The notes: a model not told the origin generated them from the letters alone. Shown: positions 8,099 to 17,005, counted from the stretch's first letter. The stretch: 64,000 bases of DNA from Vibrio coralliilyticus ATCC BAA-450 (GCF_000176135.1 NZ_ACZN01000017.1:744001-808000); one strand, 5' to 3'. Translations and numbers: made by a program.

Positions 8099-9502
8099 TT
8101 AGGCGTTAGCGCTTTGTGGCTTAGTACACAGCAGTAGTGCTACTGCAATAAATAGTGAGCCAGCGAAGACGGAAATGGTGTAGCTGATTGGGTCTGAAGA
8201 TAGGAACCAACCCCATACAGCTGGTAGTGGCAGGCTTTGCCATACATCCAGTACAACCGCGAGCTGTGTGCCGATGATAGAACCCAGAATCATGATTGGA
8301 ATCATCTTCGGATTCTTCAGAATGAATGGGATTGCGCCTTCTGAAATACCGATCATACCTAGCATCAGTGAGGTTTTACCTACCGTCTGCTCTTCAGGAG
8401 TAAAGACACGTTTGCGGAACTTGCCATCCAGAATCGCTGCCAGACCAACACCAATCGGCGGAATAACGATACCCAGTTCGCGAGCAATCAAGTCAAAGCC
8501 TTCGCCCATGCCGTTCAGGCCAAGTGCCACCGAGCCAGCAGCTTTGTTGATCGGGCCGCCAAGGTCAAACGCAGTACCCGCAGCAATCACCATTGAGTAG
8601 ATACCGCGACCTGCATCACCTGCCTGAGTGAACAGTTCAATCATCGCAATGTTCAAAGCGCCAAAGAATGGGTTGATCACGTATTCCATGGTCAGCACCA
8701 TCACGACACCTGTGACGGCTGGAACCAACAGCATAGTCTTGAGCGTGGTCAGCTCTGACTTCACTTTGATCACATCATTGAGGTAACGAACCAGATAACC
8801 AACAAGGAAACCAATCGCAATCGCGCCAAAGAAGCCCGATGGCGCCCAGCCTTCAAGGTCAAAGAAGCGCTTGTAGACCTCATCACTCATGATGCCGCCG
8901 ATAAAGGCTGGAATCAGAGCCGGTTTACCCGCAATCGAATACGCCAGATACGCAGCAAAGATTGGGTACATAAACTTGATGGTCATAAAACCAAGCTTAT
9001 CGAGCGTTTCGATTGGCGTGCCGGAGATATCGACAAATTCACCCGTGATCTTCGCGACTGCCATTAACAGGCCGCCAAGTACCACCACTGGCAACATATA
9101 GCTGATGCCCGTCATGATGTGGCCAATTGCCACCTGATAGGCGGAGCGTTTTTCTTCTGCCACTTCAATATCGGCGTCAGACTTCTCTTTACCGCGTAGG
9201 AAGACGGTTGGCAGGAGTTCATCTACGCGCTTAATCAATTCCTGAGTGCGAACTTTTAGCGGGTTGGCATTATCAAAACGTTCCATGTCCATGATCGGCA
9301 CATCAACTGCCAGAACCACACCGTCTGCTGTCGCAATATCATGCGCTGTCAGCTTGTTCTTAACGCCATCACTGCCCTGGGTTTCAACTTTGACTTCGTA
9401 GCCTTGCTTCTCAGCCCATGCCTGAATTTTTTTCGCTGCCATAAATGTGTGTGCAATGCCGGTAGGGCAAGCGGTCACTGCAACGAGCTTTTTCTTACTC
9501 AT
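8099..9502 (-). CDS. PTS fructose-family EIIBC permease (2-O-mannosylglycerate type)
   Basis: Residues 1-100 form an EIIB-Fru domain whose phosphorylated cysteine is Cys12 in TACPTGIAHT. From about residue 125 the chain is an EIIC-Fru permease with about nine membrane helices and the conserved GGPINKAAGSVALG and GAIPFI motifs. It imports and phosphorylates a sugar using phosphate from the EIIA at the end of the operon. The order EIIB-EIIC without a fused EIIA differs from E. coli MngA (EIIABC), but the GH38 gene next to it supports a mannosylglycerate-type substrate. It is the first gene of the minus-strand operon and diverges from the RpiR regulator gene. A fructose or other mannoside substrate cannot be excluded. 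Confidence 0.88.
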   Translation of the reverse strand: MSKKKLVAVTACPTGIAHTFMAAKKIQAWAEKQGYEVKVETQGSDGVKNKLTAHDIATADGVVLAVDVPIMDMERFDNANPLKVRTQELIKRVDELLPTVFLRGKEKSDADIEVAEEKRSAYQVAIGHIMTGISYMLPVVVLGGLLMAVAKITGEFVDISGTPIETLDKLGFMTIKFMYPIFAAYLAYSIAGKPALIPAFIGGIMSDEVYKRFFDLEGWAPSGFFGAIAIGFLVGYLVRYLNDVIKVKSELTTLKTMLLVPAVTGVVMVLTMEYVINPFFGALNIAMIELFTQAGDAGRGIYSMVIAAGTAFDLGGPINKAAGSVALGLNGMGEGFDLIARELGIVIPPIGVGLAAILDGKFRKRVFTPEEQTVGKTSLMLGMIGISEGAIPFILKNPKMIPIMILGSIIGTQLAVVLDVWQSLPLPAVWGWFLSSDPISYTISVFAGSLFIAVALLLCTKPQSANA

Positions 9503-9551
9503 GGTTGTTCACCGTATTCTTATCAACTCCGCCAAGTATATTTAGCCTCCA

Positions 9552-9565
9552 TGTACCAAGGTACA
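9552..9565. promoter_or_regulatory. Palindrome, candidate RpiR-family operator
   Basis: TGTACC-AA-GGTACA is a perfect 14-bp palindrome. It lies 50 bp upstream of the EIIBC start and about 110 bp before the divergent RpiR gene. Its position in the only shared control region of the sugar locus makes it the best candidate site for the regulator. The binding itself is inference. Confidence 0.5.
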
Positions 9566-9599
9566 GTTTCCTGATACAACCTACGTATGACGATACTTT

Positions 9600-9615
9600 T
9601 GTGATAGCAATCAAG
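9600..9615 (+). promoter_or_regulatory. Possible CRP-cAMP site
   Basis: TGTGA-TAGCAA-TCAAG matches 8 of the 10 conserved positions of TGTGA-n6-TCACA and has T/A-rich flanks. A CRP site would suit a PTS sugar operon under carbon control. It is a motif match only. Confidence 0.35.
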
Positions 9616-9674
9616 GAAAATATTTGCTAGTTAGCGCCTAATAATGACAATTTCATTACTAATGATTGTATGCG

Positions 9675-10322
9675 ATGAATACATTTAAGGGCATTGAGCG
9701 CGTTATCTATGAGTACTTGATCAGTCACGCGAGTGAGCTGGCTGAGATTTCTGCGAAGACCATTGCAAACAAAGCACTCACGACGACGACCTCAGTCAAT
9801 CGTGTGTGCAAGAAGATGGGCTACGCCAGTTACACGGAACTCAGGTACAAGCTCGCCGATGATCTGAAAAAACAGACAAACTCTGTGATTGAAGAAGATG
9901 ACCAGATTCAACGCATCGAAAAGATCGCCCAGTCATTAGATCAGTCGCCAGTGGTGTACCTATATTCCCGTGGCGCCTCGATTGTCAGCGTCTCTTACCT
10001 TTCGCGATTTCTATCACTGGCGAATGTTCCCCACTTAGTGATCACAGACATACACCAACTGGCGCGCGCCGAAAGTGGTACGGTTATGCTGATCAGCAAA
10101 TCGGGAGAAACGCAGTCTGTGGTGGATATGGCCCACAATGCAAAACGCAAAGGCTTGAAAGTATTCGCGATCAGCCATACAGGGTCAACACTCGCAGGGA
10201 TTGCCAGCACCAACTTAGATCTTGCTGAACAAGTCGATGGTATCTCGCCATACAGCCGAGAATCCCAAATCCACATTCTTGAACTCGTTGATGCCATTGG
10301 TCGCGCGTTATTAACGCATTAA
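9675..10322 (+). CDS. RpiR-family regulator (HTH plus SIS domain)
   Basis: Residues 1-75 are an RpiR-type helix-turn-helix (TTTTSVNRVCKKMGYASYTELRY region). Residues from about 95 form a SIS phosphosugar-binding domain with YSRGASIVSVSYL and MLISKSGETQSVV. Such proteins sense a phosphorylated sugar and repress or activate the adjacent catabolic operon. At 215 residues it is shorter than most family members (about 280). I took ATG 9675; a TTG three codons earlier is in frame but has no better ribosome site. It diverges from the EIIBC operon, which it probably controls in place of the GntR-type MngR found in E. coli. Its stop shares 4 bp with the convergent SRAP gene. Confidence 0.85.
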   Translation: MNTFKGIERVIYEYLISHASELAEISAKTIANKALTTTTSVNRVCKKMGYASYTELRYKLADDLKKQTNSVIEEDDQIQRIEKIAQSLDQSPVVYLYSRGASIVSVSYLSRFLSLANVPHLVITDIHQLARAESGTVMLISKSGETQSVVDMAHNAKRKGLKVFAISHTGSTLAGIASTNLDLAEQVDGISPYSRESQIHILELVDAIGRALLTH

Positions 10323-10879
10323 ACCGCAGTAATTAAAAGTTCATCGCTCCAAGCTAACTCAAGATAACTTTGTGCCTGTTGTGGCGTTGCCGTTAACCAC
10401 TGCTCGACACCAATATCAGGGACAAGAAATGGCATACGATGATGGTATGGTAAGCATTGTGTGTTCGGGCTTGTAGTCAGAATGACCAAATTGCCATCAT
10501 CCGCCAGAATTCCGGCCATATACAGAGGCATGCCATCTGAATTGGTAAACAAGAACTTGTTCTTTTTTCCTCCACTCTCACACCACTCATACCAACCGTT
10601 ACAAGGCACAATGACACGCCTGCGGATAAATCCGTTACGAAATGTGGGCTTACTGGCCACCGTTTCTGACTGAGCGTTAATAATCAGTCGCTTAGCCCAT
10701 TCAGGCCGAGTTCCCCACTTGATATCTTTCTGACAATACGCCTGTGCTTCAAACGCCACCACAGAGACATTTTCAGTCGGTTTCAAGTCAAGGTTCATCT
10801 GAGGGAAGAAGTCGATCCCCACCAGTTGGGAAACCACTCTTGCCAGTGGATCATCCGTTACATTCAAGCGTCCGCACAT
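10319..10879 (-). CDS. SRAP-domain protein (YedK/HMCES family), abasic-site DNA crosslinker
   Basis: The family is recognised by the start MCGRL, where Cys2 (after Met removal) forms a thiazolidine crosslink to abasic sites in single-stranded DNA. Further family motifs are VPCNGWYEW, with the catalytic Asn and Glu, and the late HHRMP histidine. I placed the start at 10879 because Cys must follow the initiator Met, and because a strong Shine-Dalgarno (AGAGGTGGAG) stands directly before it; an in-frame upstream Met would bury the Cys. The product is 186 residues, close to E. coli YedK (about 220). It is convergent with the RpiR gene and has its own promoter region at 10880-11115. Confidence 0.92.
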   Translation of the reverse strand: MCGRLNVTDDPLARVVSQLVGIDFFPQMNLDLKPTENVSVVAFEAQAYCQKDIKWGTRPEWAKRLIINAQSETVASKPTFRNGFIRRRVIVPCNGWYEWCESGGKKNKFLFTNSDGMPLYMAGILADDGNLVILTTSPNTQCLPYHHRMPFLVPDIGVEQWLTATPQQAQSYLELAWSDELLITAV

Positions 10880-11115
10880 CTTGCTCCACCTCTTGTCGAG
10901 CACTCTGTCTAATTATGGACAATTATTTCCATAATGATTGGAAATTTTCGCTATTTTTCCCCTTCTTTAATGTCGTTAATCTACGCCCATCGACATTGTT
11001 CATATCGAAGTCTTCGAGTTTTTGAGCTTGTTCGTTTACTTGAAATAAGGGTTCAAAATCGTCCGAGCGGTTCGTGAGACCTAATGCAATTATTTAAATT
11101 CAACTAGGAGCCAAC

Positions 11116-11775
11116 ATGACTCACCCAATCATCAAAGATCTAAATACTCGTTACACAGCAAAAAAATACGACGCAAGTAAGCGTATCTCTGCTGAAGATA
11201 TGGAAGTCATTAAAGAAGCGATTCGTTTATCTGCTTCTTCTATCAACTCACAACCTTGGAAGTTCATCGTTCTTGAAAGTGACGAAGCAAAACAACGTTT
11301 CCACAACACGTTTGCCAACATGCACCAGTTCAACCAACCGCATGCCAAAGAAGCGTCTCATACGATTTTGTTTGCTCACAACCCTCGCTTTACCAAAGAC
11401 AACTACAAAAAAGTGGTCGATGCAGAAGTGACCTCAGGCCACCTGCCAGCAGAGCGATACAATGACATGCTAAATGGTGCGTTCGGCTTTGCGGAACTCA
11501 ACACAGATGAGACAGGTTTCAACGGTAATTGGACAAAAGCTCAGACCTATATCGCACTGGGTAACACGCTACACACGTTGGCGCGTATGGGCATCGCTTC
11601 AACACCTATGGAAGGGGTAGACCCAGAGCTAATCGGTGAAGAATTCAAAGAAGAGTTAGAAGGCTTTGTGTGTGATTTTGCTCTAGCACTGGGTTATCAC
11701 AAAGACGGTGAGGATTATAACCACGGCCTGCCAAAAGCACGTCTACCTCTAGAAGACGTCATCACAACACTGTAA
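11116..11775 (+). CDS. NAD(P)H nitroreductase (NfsB/FRase I family)
   Basis: The 219-residue protein starts MTHPIIKDLNTRYTAKKYD and contains SASSINSQPWKFIVLES, the FMN-binding signature of NfsB-type oxygen-insensitive nitroreductases. KARLPLEDVI near the end is also typical. It reduces nitroaromatics, quinones or flavin with NAD(P)H and bound FMN in the cytoplasm. A clear Shine-Dalgarno (CTAGGAG) precedes the ATG. It is followed after 31 bp by a small ABM-domain monooxygenase gene, and both end at the strong terminator at 12115, so they form a two-gene unit probably dealing with electrophile or quinone stress. Its own physiological substrate is unknown. Confidence 0.9.
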   Translation: MTHPIIKDLNTRYTAKKYDASKRISAEDMEVIKEAIRLSASSINSQPWKFIVLESDEAKQRFHNTFANMHQFNQPHAKEASHTILFAHNPRFTKDNYKKVVDAEVTSGHLPAERYNDMLNGAFGFAELNTDETGFNGNWTKAQTYIALGNTLHTLARMGIASTPMEGVDPELIGEEFKEELEGFVCDFALALGYHKDGEDYNHGLPKARLPLEDVITTL

Positions 11776-11806
11776 AGCATTAGAAATTGACGAAAAAGGT
11801 AAGCAC

Positions 11807-12097
11807 ATGAGCAAGTTAACGATTATCGCCAATATCATTGCCAAAGAAGGCCAGGTTGAATTGGTTAAAGCTGAGCTAATCAAGCTGATCGACAAAACAC
11901 GCGCTGAAGATGGCTGCATCAACTACGATCTGCATCAAGACAACGACAACCCGGCACATTTCGTTTTCCATGAAAACTGGACGTCAGAAGCCGCACTGGA
12001 TACGCATCTCGCCAGCACGCATATCGCTGACTACGTCGCAGCTGTTGACGGCGCGGTAGAGACTTTCACAATCAACCGCATGACGCATATAGCCTAA
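11807..12097 (+). CDS. ABM-domain (YgiN-like) quinol monooxygenase family protein
   Basis: The 96-residue protein is a single antibiotic-biosynthesis-monooxygenase domain. It begins KLTIIANIIAKEGQVELVKAEL, then has DGCINYDLHQDNDNPAHFVFHENW and a C-terminal helix with ASTHIADY. These small dimeric ferredoxin-like folds oxidise quinols or related aromatics without a bound cofactor, as in E. coli YgiN. It is co-transcribed with the upstream nitroreductase, a pairing often seen in quinone or electrophile-stress units. The start ATG has an AAAAGGTAAG purine stretch in front. Confidence 0.85.
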   Translation: MSKLTIIANIIAKEGQVELVKAELIKLIDKTRAEDGCINYDLHQDNDNPAHFVFHENWTSEAALDTHLASTHIADYVAAVDGAVETFTINRMTHIA

Positions 12098-12114
12098 GCG
12101 CAGAGTTATCGGGA

Positions 12115-12143
12115 TAAAAAAGCCGCATTAAGCGGCTTTTTTG
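12115..12143 (+). terminator. Strong rho-independent terminator
   Basis: AGCCGC (12121-12126) pairs with GCGGCT (12132-12137), extended by A-T pairs, and is followed by a T-run. The A-run in front makes it bidirectional in principle. It closes the nitroreductase-ABM operon 18 bp after the stop. Confidence 0.92.
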
Positions 12144-12320
12144 TATGTGGAGGGGTACTCCACTAAAGAAATTAAGCTCACAAAGATGTGCCAATTGTTT
12201 TAGCAAGTTTTTGGACAATTCCGATTTTCAGGGATGGGTTGATTCCTACCCTATCGATTAGTATTAGTATCCTGTCGTTTAATTAAGCACTGCTTGTTGA
12301 GCTGTTACCGAGCCCATGGG

Positions 12321-13253
12321 TTAAACAGATTGCTGAGACATATACTCAAGAAAACAAGCCACCCTACGCGTCTGCCGGTTTTCCGGGTCATAGTACATGT
12401 ACACGGTGGGTACTTCGCACCAATATTGTTTTAAGATGGGGACGAGTTGCCCACTTGAGAGTTCGTCTTTGATGCTTGCATCCATCAGGTAGCCTATGCC
12501 GATTCCTTTTAATGCGCAGTCAACCATGACCTTTGAGTTATTGACTACCATGGCCGTATTTGATGGCAGTAATGAAACAAGCTCACTGCTCTTGTCTTTC
12601 GTTTTGTGTAAACGTATTGGCAGAAGCTTGTGACTTGAAGGGGCTCTAAACTGGATCATTGAATGTTGCTGAAGCTCATCGACAGAAGTTGGTTCACCAA
12701 AACGGCTAACATAGTCAGGAGAGGCGAACAGTGCCAATTCTGTTCGTTGTTCACCACTATTGAGGCGCTTAGCAATCATGCTGTCATTGACCGTTTCTCC
12801 GAAACGAAAGCCGATATCAAAGTGATGCTCTACTTGACTGTCAAAAGAATCAGATAGGGTGATTTCGAGCTGGATAGTCGGGAACTGCAACTGAAAATCC
12901 ATAAGCACGTCTTTGAGAAAAACATCGTAAATGTCTCTTGCCATATTTAGTGACAAGCTGCCACTTGGTGCTTTGTTATGGTCGCAAACAAGCTCAATTG
13001 CGTTTGTTAAATCGTCAACGCTAGGATGAATTAACTCATACAATCGTCTACCGACTTCTGTTGGCGAGATAGCTCGAGTAGTACGATTAAATAAAGGTTC
13101 GCCTACATTCTTCTCTAATACTTTTAATGAATTACTCACAGAAGCGGAGCTGATACCAAGCAGTCTTGCAGCCTTACTGATATTTCCTTCTTCATAAATC
13201 GTCTTAAAAGAAATCAATTGGTTGTAAGTAATATCATTTTTAAATTCTTGCAC
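12321..13253 (-). CDS. LysR-family transcriptional regulator
   Basis: The 310-residue protein has an N-terminal winged HTH (YNQLISFKTIYEEGNISKAARLLGISSASVSNSLKVLE, residues about 9-47) and a C-terminal periplasmic-binding-protein-like effector domain (about 95-300). It diverges from the hydrolase/SDR pair at 13401, the classic position of a LysR activator relative to its targets. The 147-bp shared region (13254-13400) is AT-rich; I did not find an unambiguous T-n11-A site. The ligand is unknown. Confidence 0.9.
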   Translation of the reverse strand: MQEFKNDITYNQLISFKTIYEEGNISKAARLLGISSASVSNSLKVLEKNVGEPLFNRTTRAISPTEVGRRLYELIHPSVDDLTNAIELVCDHNKAPSGSLSLNMARDIYDVFLKDVLMDFQLQFPTIQLEITLSDSFDSQVEHHFDIGFRFGETVNDSMIAKRLNSGEQRTELALFASPDYVSRFGEPTSVDELQQHSMIQFRAPSSHKLLPIRLHKTKDKSSELVSLLPSNTAMVVNNSKVMVDCALKGIGIGYLMDASIKDELSSGQLVPILKQYWCEVPTVYMYYDPENRQTRRVACFLEYMSQQSV

Positions 13254-13400
13254 ACTGACCCCAATTGTTAGCTTCAGGTTGATATTTATTCAGTTTAACA
13301 CCTTCTAGTTATCACCTGAAGTTACATATAGTCTAGTAAACACACTCATTAAGAACGATAACTGATTGTTGAATACATCAGATATGCAGGAGTTATAGAA

Positions 13401-14330
13401 ATGACTAATCAATTAAATGAAGAACAAAAAGCAACGTTAGCGGCGGTGGCAAAAGGCTACGTGAGCCTTCCTGCTGACAGAGCGCCAATTTTAGAAACAC
13501 CAAAAAATTACGGCCTTGCATATGAAGACGTTAGGTATATGACCGAAGATGGCGTTGAGCTGGCGGCATGGTTTATACCGAAAACAGGTTCAGAAAAGCT
13601 GATCATTTGTAACCATCCTGCGACTCTTAATCGTTATGGTTTCCCAGGACATAAAGCTCCTTGGAGCCAGTTTCAAGACATCGAAGTAAAATTCGGTAAT
13701 GTTCATAAAGTCCTTCATGACGCTGGGTACAACGTACTTGCATACGACTTACGTGGTCACGGTGAAAGCGGCGATGCTAAGAACAACTCTTGGGGACAAG
13801 GCTTTGGTGACGAGCATAAAGATGTCATTGCTACGTTTGAGTACGTGAAGTCTCGAGTGGATCTACGACATATGATAATCGGGCTTTTCAATCCTTGTGC
13901 TGGTGGTAATGCCGCAATCAACGCGCTGAATAAATACCCTGAATATGCTGAAAACATAAAAGCATTTGTCTGCGCCCAGCCGGCTTCTATCAACATCATG
14001 TCTAAAGTTGCGTTAGATGGTATGGGGCTAGGTGCATTTTTTGATGTATTTGCTGAAGAAGTTGAGAAAAGCATAGGCATCAAACTTGATGACATGACAC
14101 CACATAAATATGTGCAAAACCTCCACATCCCGACTTTTATTGTGCAGAACAAAGATGATGTTTGGACAGTGCCTGATGATGTACAAACTACCTTTGACTT
14201 GATTCCTACAGAGGAAAAGAAACTGCACTGGATAGAAGACGGTGATACCAGACGCTTTGTCGGCTACAACTACTGTGGTGAGCACCCAGAGCAGATGATT
14301 GAATGGTTTGACCGCTACATGAAACTTTAA
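13401..14330 (+). CDS. Alpha/beta hydrolase with a cysteine nucleophile elbow
   Basis: The 309-residue protein follows the alpha/beta hydrolase plan of the COG1073/YcjY group. The oxyanion strand contains ICNHPAT and AYDLRGHGESGD. The nucleophile elbow reads GLFNPCAGGNAA, with Cys166 where most members have Ser in GxSxG. A candidate Asp follows in QNKDDVWTVPDD (about residue 255) and a candidate His lies near the end. A cysteine nucleophile recalls dienelactone hydrolases. AGGAG precedes the ATG. It sits 41 bp before an SDR gene in an apparent operon and diverges from a LysR gene. The substrate is unknown; the sequence after CAGGN is clearly intact, so this is not obviously a dead enzyme. Confidence 0.75.
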   Translation: MTNQLNEEQKATLAAVAKGYVSLPADRAPILETPKNYGLAYEDVRYMTEDGVELAAWFIPKTGSEKLIICNHPATLNRYGFPGHKAPWSQFQDIEVKFGNVHKVLHDAGYNVLAYDLRGHGESGDAKNNSWGQGFGDEHKDVIATFEYVKSRVDLRHMIIGLFNPCAGGNAAINALNKYPEYAENIKAFVCAQPASINIMSKVALDGMGLGAFFDVFAEEVEKSIGIKLDDMTPHKYVQNLHIPTFIVQNKDDVWTVPDDVQTTFDLIPTEEKKLHWIEDGDTRRFVGYNYCGEHPEQMIEWFDRYMKL

Positions 14331-14371
14331 GTCATGCGAATTAGCATTACTCGATACATTGAGGATCCATT

Positions 14372-15187
14372 ATGAAAAAGACTGTTTTGATTACAGGTAC
14401 AAGCTCAGGTTTTGGAAAGCTAGCGGTTAAAAAATTTCAATCTGAAGGGTGGAACGTTATCGCCACAATGAGGACACCTGAAAAAGAACAAGAATTGAAT
14501 ACACTCGAAAACGTATTAGTGCTCAAGTTAGATGTGACCGATAAAAGTTCAATAGACCAAGCGGTATCTGATGGTATTGCTCACTTTGGCAAAATTGATG
14601 TGTTGGTCAACAATGCTGGCTATGCATTACAGGGGGTATTTGAGTATACGTCTGATGAGCAAATGCGAAGAGAGTTTGATGTCAACGTTTTTGGCTTGGT
14701 TGATACTACCAAAGCATTGTTACCACATTTTCGCACCAGCATGAACGGAGTGGTTGTTAATGTCTCGTCGATTGCTGGGCGTGTAGCATTTCCATTTACG
14801 ACATTTTATCACGCATCAAAGTTCGCAGTGGAAGGGCTTACGGAGTCGCTTCAATATGAACTATTACCTTTTGGTATTGGCGTTAAACTGGTTGAGCCAG
14901 GGGCGTTTGGCACAAACATAAACAGTTCCGCTTCCTGGGCAAATGGTGAACACAATAACCCTTATTCTGATAAATTGCATATCGCAAAAACTGCAATGCA
15001 GACGATGGCTGCAACTTTGCAACAGGATCCAAAAGAGGTCGCAGACAAGATATTCCAAGCTGCTACTGATGATTCATCTACTCTGCGTTACCCTGTTGGT
15101 GGAGATGCGATACAAGTTCTTGGGGCTAGAGAAAAAATGGGCGATTCAGAATTCAAGGATATGATGATCACTAACCTTGGAATCTAA
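14372..15187 (+). CDS. Short-chain dehydrogenase/reductase
   Basis: The 271-residue protein is a classical SDR: the cofactor motif GTSSGFG is at residues 8-14, NNAGYA at about 86-91, and the catalytic Ser-Tyr-Lys as VSSIAG and YHASK. A GAGGA Shine-Dalgarno precedes the ATG. It would oxidise or reduce a small alcohol or carbonyl with NAD(P)(H). The pairing with the upstream cysteine-type hydrolase, under a divergent LysR regulator, suggests a short inducible catabolic or detoxification path. The substrate cannot be inferred. Confidence 0.88.
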   Translation: MKKTVLITGTSSGFGKLAVKKFQSEGWNVIATMRTPEKEQELNTLENVLVLKLDVTDKSSIDQAVSDGIAHFGKIDVLVNNAGYALQGVFEYTSDEQMRREFDVNVFGLVDTTKALLPHFRTSMNGVVVNVSSIAGRVAFPFTTFYHASKFAVEGLTESLQYELLPFGIGVKLVEPGAFGTNINSSASWANGEHNNPYSDKLHIAKTAMQTMAATLQQDPKEVADKIFQAATDDSSTLRYPVGGDAIQVLGAREKMGDSEFKDMMITNLGI

Positions 15188-15302
15188 TTTCAGTAGAATA
15201 TTCGCCCAACAGAAGAGAGGAGACATCCATGAATTAGCATTAAGAAATGTTAGGCAAAATTCGACAGGGTTTCTCCGCCCACCTTTCATCCTAGCACGCA
15301 AA

Positions 15303-15340
15303 GGGGCACTTTTGAGGTACGAAGTGTCGCCTGTGAAGGT
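15303..15340 (+). repeat. 38-bp repeat, copy A
   Basis: This copy and the one at 17555-17592 agree at 36 of 38 positions in the same orientation (core GAAGTGTCGCCTGTGA). It lies in the 281-bp gap after the SDR gene, where I see no credible gene. The element contains CACTT and AAGTG arms that could form a short hairpin. It is probably a remnant of a dispersed repeat or mobile element; I cannot name it. Confidence 0.7.
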
Positions 15341-15468
15341 CCTTGGCAGAACTGCTCTAGAATTACCGCCGAATTTTCTCAGCTCTCCAACCCAACTTAT
15401 TTATGATGCGCTGTGTGGGTTATATTAAGTCTTAGTGATTTATCTAACCTAGTTCCATAGAGACGCTA

Positions 15469-16167
15469 ATGACAACCAAAATCCGTAGTATTCAGTCTAT
15501 CGAGCGTACCTTCTCTATACTTGAGGTACTTTCTCTTCACCCAGCTGGACTCTCTCTACAAGAGATCAGTAACAGAGTCGATATCAACAAAACAACGGTT
15601 CACGGCTTGCTCGCAACACTTCATTCACTTGGATATGTGATGAAAAGTAAACAAGGTTATAGCTTGGGGCTGCGCTTTCGCGAGCTATCTAAACCTTTGG
15701 AACAAAAGGACGAGACTATCCGAACGCACTTTGCCCCACTCATCGGGAAAATGGCCCAGCTCACCCATAACACTGCCTATCTAGCGGTTCAAAGCGGCTT
15801 GCAAGAATATCTCTATATAGATGCTATCGAACAAGATAACCTTCTCACTATTCGCAGTCCGCGTGGAAAACGTGAAGGGTTAACGTCATCAGCTATCGGC
15901 AAAGTGTTTTTAGCTTTTGATGAGGGCCTTTTACGAAATTTACGGCTCAATAATCAGATCTCTAACGCTCTTGAAGCAGAGCTTACAGAAGTGAAAAAGC
16001 AAGGCTTTGCCCTAGATCTGGAACAAGCAGAGCCCGATCTTCATTGTCTAGCTATCCCGCTTTATATAAATGGTGAGTTTGTCGCCGTCGCTGGCGTAAG
16101 TGGCAATGCAAAAGAACTCAATCGTGAGCGGCTCATCCATTTTGCCGGTACTTTTCTGAGTAAGTAG
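15469..16167 (+). CDS. IclR-family transcriptional regulator
   Basis: The 232-residue protein has an N-terminal winged helix (SIERTFSILEVLSLHPAGLSLQEISNRVDINKTTVHGLLATL, residues about 7-48) and the C-terminal IclR effector domain (from about 70, with GLTSSAIGKVFLAF and LAIPLYINGEFVAVAGVSG). It is slightly shorter than the usual 250-270 residues. It is followed in the same direction by an SDR gene after 123 bp, which it may regulate. The pair is framed by the two copies of the 38-bp repeat. The effector is unknown. Confidence 0.9.
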   Translation: MTTKIRSIQSIERTFSILEVLSLHPAGLSLQEISNRVDINKTTVHGLLATLHSLGYVMKSKQGYSLGLRFRELSKPLEQKDETIRTHFAPLIGKMAQLTHNTAYLAVQSGLQEYLYIDAIEQDNLLTIRSPRGKREGLTSSAIGKVFLAFDEGLLRNLRLNNQISNALEAELTEVKKQGFALDLEQAEPDLHCLAIPLYINGEFVAVAGVSGNAKELNRERLIHFAGTFLSK

Positions 16168-16290
16168 ATGAGCTCAGCCAAGCTGAGTTTGATAATGTCG
16201 AATCTCGCCCATTTATCCATGCAATCTTGAGGTAATCGTAGCTCTCTGTAATAGGCTTCTTTTACCCAAAGAACCTATTGAGGATAAATT

Positions 16291-16980
16291 ATGTTTACTG
16301 TACTGATTACTGGGGCTAATCGTGGTCTTGGCCTTGAGTTTGTTCAACAATATCATGCAAAAGGCTGGAATGTATTGGCTGCTTGTCGTGCCCCAGAGCA
16401 GGCAAGTGAGTTGGTTAACTTATCTGAAACCCATAATATTGAACTGCTTAAGTTGGACGTGACCTCTGAGCAGGATATTAACCAACTTGGCAAACAGCTA
16501 AAAGATCGCCCAATTGATCACTTAATCCTCAATGCAGGTGTTTTAGGTGAAGATTGTGCAACACTTGGTGAAATGACTCAGTCCAAATGGCTTGAGGTTT
16601 TGAACATTAATACCGTTGCGCCAGCCCTTCTTATCCAAGCGCTTAGAGAAAATGTTGCTGCTAGCAAGCTTAAAACTATTGTTGGTATCTCAAGCCGAGT
16701 TGCCAGCATTGGTGACAACAGCTCTGGCAATATGTATAGCTACCGTACATCAAAAGCTGCGCTTAACCAGATCCTAGTCTCTGCAGCACGAAACCTAGCA
16801 GAACAAGGGGTTAAAACCTTAGCGGTTCATCCTGGTTGGGTTCAAACAAATATGGGGGGGAAGGATGCAACCTATACTCCACAAGAGAGTGTGGCAGGTA
16901 TCATCAATGTGACAGAGTCTTTAACACTAGAAGGGTCTGGTAGCTTCCGAGTATTTGATGGCTCAAACATAGAGTGGTAA
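16291..16980 (+). CDS. Short-chain dehydrogenase (C-factor/sniffer-like)
   Basis: The 229-residue SDR has GANRGLG at residues 7-13 for NAD(P), then LNAGVLG, and the catalytic motifs ISSRVAS and YRTSKAALN. The C-terminus TESLTLEGSGSFRVFDGSNIEW resembles the CsgA/C-factor-like and carbonyl-reductase-like subgroup of small SDRs. A GAGGA Shine-Dalgarno precedes the ATG. It follows the IclR gene and is likely its target. The substrate is unknown. The stem-loop at 17006-17040 lies just past the stop. Confidence 0.87.
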   Translation: MFTVLITGANRGLGLEFVQQYHAKGWNVLAACRAPEQASELVNLSETHNIELLKLDVTSEQDINQLGKQLKDRPIDHLILNAGVLGEDCATLGEMTQSKWLEVLNINTVAPALLIQALRENVAASKLKTIVGISSRVASIGDNSSGNMYSYRTSKAALNQILVSAARNLAEQGVKTLAVHPGWVQTNMGGKDATYTPQESVAGIINVTESLTLEGSGSFRVFDGSNIEW

Positions 16981-17005
16981 TAAACAATTTTTAATATGTG
17001 TAATT

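Noticed and set aside
10880..10903. Longer start for the SRAP gene
   Set aside because: It would bury the catalytic Cys that must follow Met, while 10879 has a strong Shine-Dalgarno.
15177..15428. 83-residue frame in the gap after the SDR gene
   Set aside because: It begins inside the SDR stop region, crosses repeat copy A, and has no ribosome site or recognisable domain; treated as non-coding.
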